Source: JAWLDV01 sp046537975 (GTDB lineage Bacteria; Desulfobacterota; Desulfobulbia; Desulfobulbales; SURF-16). From it: 11,916 nucleotides of DNA. The translations under genes and the position numbers were made by a program. The stretch covers positions 1-11,916 of the forward strand of contig JBKHJR010000074.1 of NCBI GenBank assembly GCA_046537975.1, given 5' to 3'. Numbering within the stretch: the first letter of the stretch is position 1; each line of letters opens with the position of its first letter. The notes under the pieces are model-generated. The model was given only the letters and a program-made list of their open reading frames with translations. It had not been told where the DNA came from and searched no databases. Of this stretch, positions 7,236 through 11,916 are shown one piece after another.

Positions 7236-7387
7236 CCGCCGCCACAGCCTGATCTGCTGCGCTCCGTCTTATCCGATCCCCCGCAACCGCTCTGAGAAGC
7301 AAGAGCGTTGCCGGTAATGCCGCCTGCAGTAAGCAGACTGGAAATGCCTATTCCCGCCAGAATTTTCTTGAGATTCTTTGTGTCCAT
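7082..7387 (-). CDS. Gly/Ser/Cys-repeat peptide, likely modified-peptide (SbtA-like) precursor
   Basis: A 101-residue small protein. The ATG at 7387 has a strong GGAGGG site five bases away; an in-frame ATG at 7399 has none. The N-terminus MDTKNLKKILAGIGISSLL is a basic then hydrophobic leader ending near NALASQS, resembling a signal or leader peptide. The rest is Gly/Ser/Cys: SGCGG motifs and then 16-residue units of the form GGSSCGGSSCGGNAxK. This pattern resembles, from memory, precursors of the SbtA-type thio(seleno)oxazole peptides matured by a radical SAM partner; no such partner is seen in this window. The frame ends at TGA (7082-7084) followed by GGG, exactly where the unit would read Cys-Gly. 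If that UGA encoded selenocysteine, the chain would add only four residues after it (GKTP) before the next TGA at 7067-7069. It has a candidate promoter of its own and follows a terminator-like hairpin. Confidence 0.75.
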   Translation of the reverse strand: MDTKNLKKILAGIGISSLLTAGGITGNALASQSGCGGSDKTERSRSGCGGGSSCGGNASEGGSSCGGSSCGGNATKGGSSCGGSSCGGNASKGGSSCGGSS

Positions 7388-7449
7388 TTGTCCCTCCATT
7401 TTTTTTGTGATTTTCTCATCAATTCAAATATCCAAGACCTGTTTCATAT

Positions 7450-7478
7450 AGTTTAGCAGCGCCCCCCGGCCCAGTCAA
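7450..7478 (-). promoter_or_regulatory. candidate sigma-70 promoter of the Cys-repeat peptide gene
   Basis: On the minus strand TTGACT (7473-7478) and TAAACT (7450-7455) are separated by 17 bases and sit about 65 bases upstream of the ATG at 7387. The -35 box is close to consensus and the -10 box matches at four of six positions. The spacer is very G/C-rich. Confidence 0.45.
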
Positions 7479-7507
7479 AAAAAAAGTTCTGAAAATCCCT
7501 CTTTCAG
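7477..7507 (-). terminator. terminator-like hairpin with T run after the TVP38 gene
   Basis: On the minus strand CTGAAA (7502-7507) pairs with TTTCAG (7489-7494) around a seven-base loop, followed by AAC and nine T (7477-7485). The stem is short and A/T-rich but the T run is strong. It would separate the upstream TVP38 transcript from the Cys-repeat peptide gene, whose -35 box overlaps the T run. Confidence 0.45.
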
Positions 7508-7745
7508 GGGCGGGACGTCTTTTCTCCAACCTCGTGCATCATCCCTTCTGCCCTGACCTAACCGCTCCTCAGGAATACCTTCATTTTACCTATAAAAACA
7601 TCGGTATTGAGGCCAAAATTGAGGGATTTTACGAGTTAGTCACCAATTTTTCAATTAATTACCTTGGTCAGACCCCATTACATTATAATGCAGATATTCT
7701 CCGCCCAGAACCCCCAGGTCATAATCATACTGAGCCATTTCAGCC
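7508..7745. other. non-coding stretch with a REP-like motif
   Basis: No convincing gene lies here. An AT-rich segment leads into TTGGTCAGACCCC, which contains the small palindrome GGTCAGACC (7666-7674). Similar GGTCTGACCCC-type motifs are, from memory, common in intergenic repeats of many proteobacteria, so this may be a decayed repeat copy. Confidence 0.3.
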
Positions 7746-8459
7746 TCATTCGACCAGTTCAGGTTGTCCTTTTCTGGCCCGTACGAATTTCATTATCTTT
7801 TTCACCGCCAGGGGGAAAATGCCCAGCAGGGCAAAAGAGAGGATGATTTCCAGGGAAAAAATCCCGGAGACCGATTCCAGCTCTCCGAGCTGTTTGCCGG
7901 CATTGACGTAAACAATGGTGCCGGGAAGCATCCCCACCTGGGATATCCAGTAAAAAGTAAAGAGTTTCATCCTGCTCACTCCCATGACCAGGTTGATCAT
8001 CCAGAACGGAAATATGGGAATGAGCCGCAGTGTAAAGAGGTAGAAGGCTCCTTCCCTTTCAATACCCCTGTTCACGGTTTTCAGTTTCTCCTGGAATTTC
8101 CCCTGGACCCAGTCCCTGAGCAGGAACCTGGCCACGGCACAGGCCAAGGTGGCCCCGATGGAACTGGCAAAGGAGACCATGATAGTACCGGCGATAAGGC
8201 CGAACAGGGCTCCGCTGGCCAGGGTCATGACCGCCGCCCCGGGAAGGGAGACCGCAGTGACGATAATATAAATCACCATGAAGATTGCAATGACTGCGGC
8301 GGTATGCTCGGCATAAATTGCCTGGAACTGCTCCCTGGACTCCTTGAGAAAGGAAAGAGATAAATAGTCTCCCAGGCCGAAGACCTTGTAGCCCGCGATT
8401 ATGGCTATGATCACCAGGACGACTGCTATCTTCTGCAGATGCTTCTTTTCCAGTTGCAT
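7746..8459 (-). CDS. TVP38/TMEM64-family inner-membrane protein
   Basis: An integral membrane protein of 237 residues in the TVP38/TMEM64 (DedA-related) family. The first hydrophobic helix is near residues 10-28. Then come the re-entrant region with VSLPGAAVMTLASGALFG, a small-residue-rich helix (SSIGATLACAVARFL) and the conserved RLIPIFPFWMINLVMGVSRM segment followed by GTIVYVNAG. Two further hydrophobic helices end in a basic tail. The ATG at 8459 follows AAGGTGAGG closely; a GTG at 8468 overlaps that site and is less likely. The molecular function of this bacterial branch is unsettled; relatives are linked to lipid handling and to metal or selenium-related loci. A frameshifted paralogue lies divergently across an intergenic region with large inverted repeats. 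Confidence 0.88.
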   Translation of the reverse strand: MQLEKKHLQKIAVVLVIIAIIAGYKVFGLGDYLSLSFLKESREQFQAIYAEHTAAVIAIFMVIYIIVTAVSLPGAAVMTLASGALFGLIAGTIMVSFASSIGATLACAVARFLLRDWVQGKFQEKLKTVNRGIEREGAFYLFTLRLIPIFPFWMINLVMGVSRMKLFTFYWISQVGMLPGTIVYVNAGKQLGELESVSGIFSLEIILSFALLGIFPLAVKKIMKFVRARKGQPELVE

Positions 8460-8486
8460 TAACCTCACCTTTTGTTTCTGTTATCT

Positions 8487-8556
8487 TGCCAGTTGCCTGA
8501 CAGACCGGTTTTCAGATCATTCATCTCATCCCTGGGCCGAACCGGTCTCACTGGCA
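8487..8556 (-). ncRNA. large imperfect hairpin in the leader of the TVP38 gene (unclassified)
   Basis: Two stacked inverted repeats: inner AGACCGGTT/AACCGGTCT (8502-8510 with 8540-8548) and outer TGCCAGT/ACTGGCA (8487-8493 with 8550-8556). An eight-base bulge lies on one side, one base on the other, and the apical loop is 29 bases. On the minus strand it would lie about 28 bases before the start at 8459. No T run follows, so it is not a typical terminator. It may be a structured leader or a protein-binding site; it matches no riboswitch class I can name. Confidence 0.4.
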
Positions 8557-8600
8557 GTTGGGGGAAGATTTTTCCAGGCGTTCAGGTCGAAACGATCAGC

Positions 8601-8653
8601 CTCTGTCCCACAACCGCTCAAAAATAAAGGTTTTCCCGTGTAGCGGTTCAGAG
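8601..8653. repeat. second bulged inverted repeat between the TVP38 genes
   Basis: AACCGCT (8612-8618) pairs with AGCGGTT (8642-8648), and CTCTG (8601-8605) pairs with CAGAG (8649-8653). A six-base bulge on one side and a 23-base loop give an architecture like that of the hairpin at 8487-8556. The strand in which it acts is unclear because the flanking genes diverge. Confidence 0.4.
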
Positions 8654-8752
8654 CATTTCCTCTAATTGTCCGTAATTACCCTTTTCCTGTCAAGTAGGAA
8701 TACCTGTCCTCTGAACCTTAATACTTGATTGAAGGGCTGATGGAAAGATATC

Positions 8753-9470
8753 ATGAATAGAAACCGGCAGAGCGAACTACCGGGCCCGGTTCTACTAAAA
8801 ACAGGAATGTTCGTCATGAAGAAACTCGAGACCCGAACCCTCAAGTTTATTATCTTTCTCCTCTTCATCATGCTGACCCTGACAGCCGGTTGGTATTTTG
8901 ATTTTCAGGAGCAGCTGTCTGCGGAAAAGATCAGAGATATTCTGGCTCCCTGGCAGGACCGGGCCCCCAGTTCTGTTTATCCTGATTTATATGGGGGCCT
9001 CTTTCTTCCCCATTCCCGAAGTTCTGCTGTCCATGGCCGCCGGGATGATCTGGGGCCCTTACCTGGGGACTTTCTACACCATTATGGGAGCCTCACTCTC
9101 CTCCATTCTTCCCTTTTTTATCGGGCGTTTCCTGGGAAGGGAATGTGCCGGCCAGCTCTTCCGGAAGTTCAGACTGAAGAGGGTCGATGATCTCCTTTCG
9201 GCCAATGGGTTTCTATCCATCCTCATCTTACGGTTGATACCTGTCATCCCCTGGGAAATGGTTAATTATATCGGGGGGATCTGCGGGATCCGTTTTCGGG
9301 ATTATCTCCTGGGAACCCTGATCGGGACCCTGCCGACCAGTTATCTCTTTAACGCGGCCGGGGCCTCTCTGGGCGGACCGGTGGACCGGACCCGGATCCT
9401 GCTCGCCTTTATTTCGGTGATTTTCCTTGCCGGAGGTTATCTGGCCGTGAGACTCCGGCTGCACAGATAA
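8753..9470 (+). pseudogene. TVP38/TMEM64-family protein, single-base frameshift
   Basis: A second TVP38/TMEM64 membrane protein. Reading begins at ATG 8753 (GGAAAG five bases upstream) or at 8816 (MKKLETRTLKFIIFLLF, with AGGA upstream), giving a first membrane helix and then SAEKIRDILAPWQDRAP. At the run of five C (8964-8968) the frame shifts by one. The rest continues in the next frame as VLFILIYMGASFFPIPEVLL, with the conserved AAGMIWGPYLGT, RLIPVIPWEMVNYIGGICG and SYLFNAAGASLGG segments and a final helix, ending at 9470. Removing one C would restore a full-length protein of about 220-240 residues. This is therefore either a very recent mutation, phase variation at the C run, or a sequence error. 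Confidence 0.8.
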
Positions 9471-9491
9471 TCCATATCAGCAGCCTCAGTA

Positions 9492-9829
9492 TCAACGGAT
9501 ATTTTTTTGACAATGATTATATTTTTCATCTATCATATGTTCGGGCTTGCCAACGGCGATCAGAAAAAGATACAGTGGCTTGCCCCTTAAGACAATAAGA
9601 GCCAAAACGGGTCCGGACGATCAATCCGGCCCGGGACCTGGGTCCCAGAATGTTTGCCTACTTTGCCGGCTGGGAGCAGGCGGCCCTGCCGGACCGAGAT
9701 TACGGTTTTCTTACCGTCTATGTCCTGGGGCCTTTACTGGGAGGGGCTGCCGCCTCCCTGCTTTTTACTGTTGTACTGGAGCCTCTGATGGCAAAAAATG
9801 GTGATGAATGCGGCGAGAGTTGCCGGTAA
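9492..9829 (+). pseudogene. aquaporin (MIP family) C-terminal remnant
   Basis: Membrane channel remnant recognised by TINPARDLGPRMFAYFAGWE, the second NPA box with its downstream loop, followed by a last helix VYVLGPLLGGAAASLLFTVV and a TAA at 9827-9829. Upstream, in another frame, IFLTMIIFFIY and GLANGDQKKIQWLAP resemble the fifth helix and the loop before the sixth. The first half, with the first NPA box, is absent. The join near 9588-9615 has stops, an extra base in GGGTCC, and appears about 30 bases short. The fragment lies between the second TVP38 gene and the ArsS-ArsM gene. Aquaglyceroporins (AqpS) occur in some ars operons, so it may once have carried arsenic species; that is inference from context. 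Confidence 0.7.
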
Positions 9830-9872
9830 TATTTTCAGATTATGTAATCAATAAACAAGAGAGGAGGAATAT

Positions 9873-11870
9873 ATGATACCACAGCCCGGTTTCTGGGAAG
9901 AGGAAACCCTGGTAAAAAATAATATAGAAACGGTCCAGATCAATGTGGGCAACAGGTGCAACCAGGCCTGCGCCCACTGCCACATCGGGGCGTCCCCTGC
10001 CGGGGAAAAGAATATGGACCGGCACACCGCCGAAAAGATCCTGGCCAAGCTTCTTGCCATGGATACGGACCGGATCGAGTTCACCGGAGGCACCCCTGAA
10101 TTGAACCCCAATTTCACCATGTTTGTCCGGGAACTTGCGGCAAACGGCAGAAATATAACGGTCAGAACCAGCCTGACCGTGCTGGACGATCCGGAGTATC
10201 GCCATTTTCTCGATTTTTACCGGCAGCACGGGGTCAGGCTCATCGCCTCACTGCCCAGCGCCTTTGCAGATCTCACCGACAGACAGCGCGGAAAAGGGGT
10301 TTTTGACAGCAGCGTCAATGTTCTCAGGGAACTGAACGATATGGGATACGGAACGAAGGACCTGGCCCTGGATCTGGTCTACAACCCCTCCATGGATCAC
10401 CTCCCCCCGGAACAGGGGCAGCTGGAGAAGGAATACAAAGAGCTTCTCCGGGAAAATTACGGAATCACCTTCAACAACCTGATAACCATCGTCAATTCAC
10501 CGATACGACGGTTTAAGAACTACCTGGTCAAGCAGGGTAAGTTCGATGACTATCTCAGAATGCTGGTGGATAACTTTAACCGCCAGACCCTGAAAAATAT
10601 CATGTGCCGGCACCTGGTCTCCGTCGACTACCAGGGCCATGTCTACGATTGTGATTTCAACCTGGCCCTGGGCATCCGGATGAAGGGCTGTGAGGATCTG
10701 AAGTTCTGGGAGGTGGATTTCGACAACTTCACCCCTGAAATAACCTGTGACGAACACTGCTACGCCTGCACTGCCAGCCAGGGGAGCAGCTGCCACGGCG
10801 CCCTGGTACAGGGAGAATCCTGCACCTCCCTGGGGGAGAATGTCAAGGCCTATTACGGTGAGGAACTGAAAAGCACTGCCGACCTGAAGACTTCGGCCTG
10901 CTGCACCATCGATGCCCTGCCTTCCCGGGTCAGAGAGGTTCTGCCCTATATTGCCGAGGAGATCAAGGAGCGCTACTACGGCTGCGGCTCCCCCATACCT
11001 CCGGTTTTGGAAGGCCTCCACGTCCTGGACCTGGGCTGCGGTACGGGCAGGGACAGTTATGTTCTGTCCAAACTGGTCGGGGAAGAAGGCTTTGTCTACG
11101 GTCTGGACTTCACCGAGTCCCAGATCGAGACGGCCCGGAAATACAGAAGCAGTCAGGCCGAACGGTTCGGCTACAACCAGTCCAACGTGGATTTTATCCA
11201 CGATGCCATAGAAAACGTTGGTTCGTACTTCTCCGACAACTCTCTGGATCTGATCATATCCAACTGCGTCCTGAATCTCCTCCCGGAAAAAAGCAAGGTG
11301 TTTGCCGAGATCTTCCGGATACTCAAGCCCGGGGGTGAACTCTATTTCTCCGATGTCTTCTCCGGCAGCAGGATACCCGGCGGGCTGATGAACGACCCGG
11401 TTCTGCACGGAGAGTGCCTGGCCGGGGCCATGTATGCGGAGGACTTCAGACGGATGCTCGCTGAACTGGGCTGCCCGGATTACCGGGTGGTGGAGAAAAG
11501 AAAAATCAGCCTGGACAATCCGGAGATAGAAAAGAAGATCGGCATGATCGACTTCTATTCCCTGACCGTCCGGGCCTTCAAGCTTGAAAACCTGGAGGAC
11601 ATCTGCGAGGACTACGGCCAGACCGCGGTTTATCTGGGTACCGTTCCCGGCCAGCCCCACCGTTTTGCCCTGGATGATTACCACACCTTCCCCACCGGCA
11701 AACCCGTCCTGGTCTGCGGCAACACCGCGGCCATGCTGGCGGAAACCAGGCTGGCTCCGCATTTCCGGGTAAGCGGGGACCGTTCGGTGCACTACGGCCC
11801 CTTTGACTGTTCCCCTGTGGCCCATGGTGAAAAGGAAACGCCGGGAAACAGTTCCGGGGGCTGCTGCTAA
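9873..11870 (+). CDS. ArsS-like radical SAM enzyme fused to ArsM-like arsenite methyltransferase
   Basis: A 665-residue two-domain protein with a strong GAGGAGG ribosome site five bases before the ATG. Residues about 1-325 are the radical SAM/Cys-rich protein of arsenosugar synthesis (ArsS type). They carry the iron-sulfur motif C29-x3-C33-x2-C36 (CNQACAHC), a SAM-binding FTGGTPEL at about 70, and a Cys-rich C-terminal half with MCRHLVSVDYQGHVYDCDFN, HCYACTASQGSSCHGA and further Cys. Residues about 335-665 are an ArsM-type methyltransferase: SAM motif VLDLGCGTGRD (384-394) and cysteines at 343/344, 371 (YYGCGSP), 465 (ISNCVLN) and 515 (HGECLAG). These match in context the arsenic-binding cysteines of characterised ArsM proteins. 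Known ArsM methylates As(III) with SAM, and ArsS adds a deoxyadenosyl group to dimethylarsenic; both steps in one chain is inference. The C-terminus ends SGGCC. No frameshift or missing motif is seen. Confidence 0.92.
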   Translation: MIPQPGFWEEETLVKNNIETVQINVGNRCNQACAHCHIGASPAGEKNMDRHTAEKILAKLLAMDTDRIEFTGGTPELNPNFTMFVRELAANGRNITVRTSLTVLDDPEYRHFLDFYRQHGVRLIASLPSAFADLTDRQRGKGVFDSSVNVLRELNDMGYGTKDLALDLVYNPSMDHLPPEQGQLEKEYKELLRENYGITFNNLITIVNSPIRRFKNYLVKQGKFDDYLRMLVDNFNRQTLKNIMCRHLVSVDYQGHVYDCDFNLALGIRMKGCEDLKFWEVDFDNFTPEITCDEHCYACTASQGSSCHGALVQGESCTSLGENVKAYYGEELKSTADLKTSACCTIDALPSRVREVLPYIAEEIKERYYGCGSPIPPVLEGLHVLDLGCGTGRDSYVLSKLVGEEGFVYGLDFTESQIETARKYRSSQAERFGYNQSNVDFIHDAIENVGSYFSDNSLDLIISNCVLNLLPEKSKVFAEIFRILKPGGELYFSDVFSGSRIPGGLMNDPVLHGECLAGAMYAEDFRRMLAELGCPDYRVVEKRKISLDNPEIEKKIGMIDFYSLTVRAFKLENLEDICEDYGQTAVYLGTVPGQPHRFALDDYHTFPTGKPVLVCGNTAAMLAETRLAPHFRVSGDRSVHYGPFDCSPVAHGEKETPGNSSGGCC

Positions 11871-11916
11871 CTCCTGTTGAGCCGCCAGTCATAGTCCTGG
11901 TATCTGACCTTCAGGG
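11871..11916. other. end of window after the fusion gene
   Basis: Only 46 bases follow the stop codon. No hairpin, ribosome binding site or gene start is recognisable, so whether the operon continues is unknown. Confidence 0.4.

Noticed and set aside
7041..7295. Plus-strand Pro/Glu-rich repeat protein
   Set aside because: It is the reverse-strand reading of the Gly/Ser/Cys repeat; the minus strand has the better start, ribosome site and leader.
8469..8660. Cobalamin-type riboswitch between the TVP38 genes
   Set aside because: A few short strings resemble the class, but no B12 box or core arrangement could be assembled on either strand.
9507..9536. Near-consensus promoter TTGACA-18-TATCAT
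   Set aside because: It lies within the AT-rich helix codons of the aquaporin remnant, so it may be chance; it could serve the fusion gene but I could not support it.
10497..11825. Long open frame (442 codons) on the minus strand inside the ArsS-ArsM gene
   Set aside because: It mirrors the codons of a clearly conserved plus-strand protein in GC-rich DNA and shows no family motif.

Overview
The window looks like a chromosomal segment of an anaerobic Gram-negative bacterium, most likely a member of the Desulfobacterota (former Deltaproteobacteria). Lineage clues are a radical-SAM/Cys-rich arsenosugar enzyme, a glycine/cysteine repeat peptide like the thio(seleno)oxazole peptide precursors known from Geobacter-type bacteria, a multi-PAS GGDEF protein and a Thr tRNA with an encoded CCA end. 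The placement is inferred from protein character only.

Left part (1-4130), ordinary chromosomal genes: a lipoprotein M48 metallopeptidase with a TPR tail (minus strand), a divergent small arginine-pentad repeat protein (plus), a three-PAS diguanylate cyclase (minus) with a perfect 9-bp inverted repeat just before its start, and tRNA-Thr(CGT) (minus).

Middle part (4130-7010), a disturbed zone: a gene-poor stretch; the cut-off Cys-rich C-terminal tail of an unknown gene; a degraded IS3-family element (4566-5834) with 29-bp imperfect ends, a split and mutated transposase and no visible target duplication; a GC-richer HAD hydrolase gene; and a broken TPR-protein remnant with a 16-bp tandem duplication. 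This reads as accreted, decaying accessory DNA.

Right part (7010-11916), a probable arsenic/sulfur-selenium accessory locus. It holds a small secreted or leader-bearing peptide built of 16-residue Gly/Ser/Cys repeats whose reading frame stops at a UGA exactly where the repeat would have a Cys; two divergent TVP38/TMEM64 membrane-protein genes, one intact (minus) and one frameshifted (plus), separated by an intergenic region with two long-range inverted repeats; the C-terminal part of an aquaporin; and an intact 665-residue protein in which an ArsS-like radical SAM enzyme is fused to an ArsM-like arsenite methyltransferase.

Taken together, the fusion could carry out successive steps of arsenic methylation and arsenosugar formation in one chain. 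The aquaporin remnant directly upstream recalls aquaglyceroporins in some bacterial ars operons. The most interesting items are the ArsS-ArsM fusion, the UGA-terminated Cys-repeat peptide, and the structured region between the TVP38 genes.
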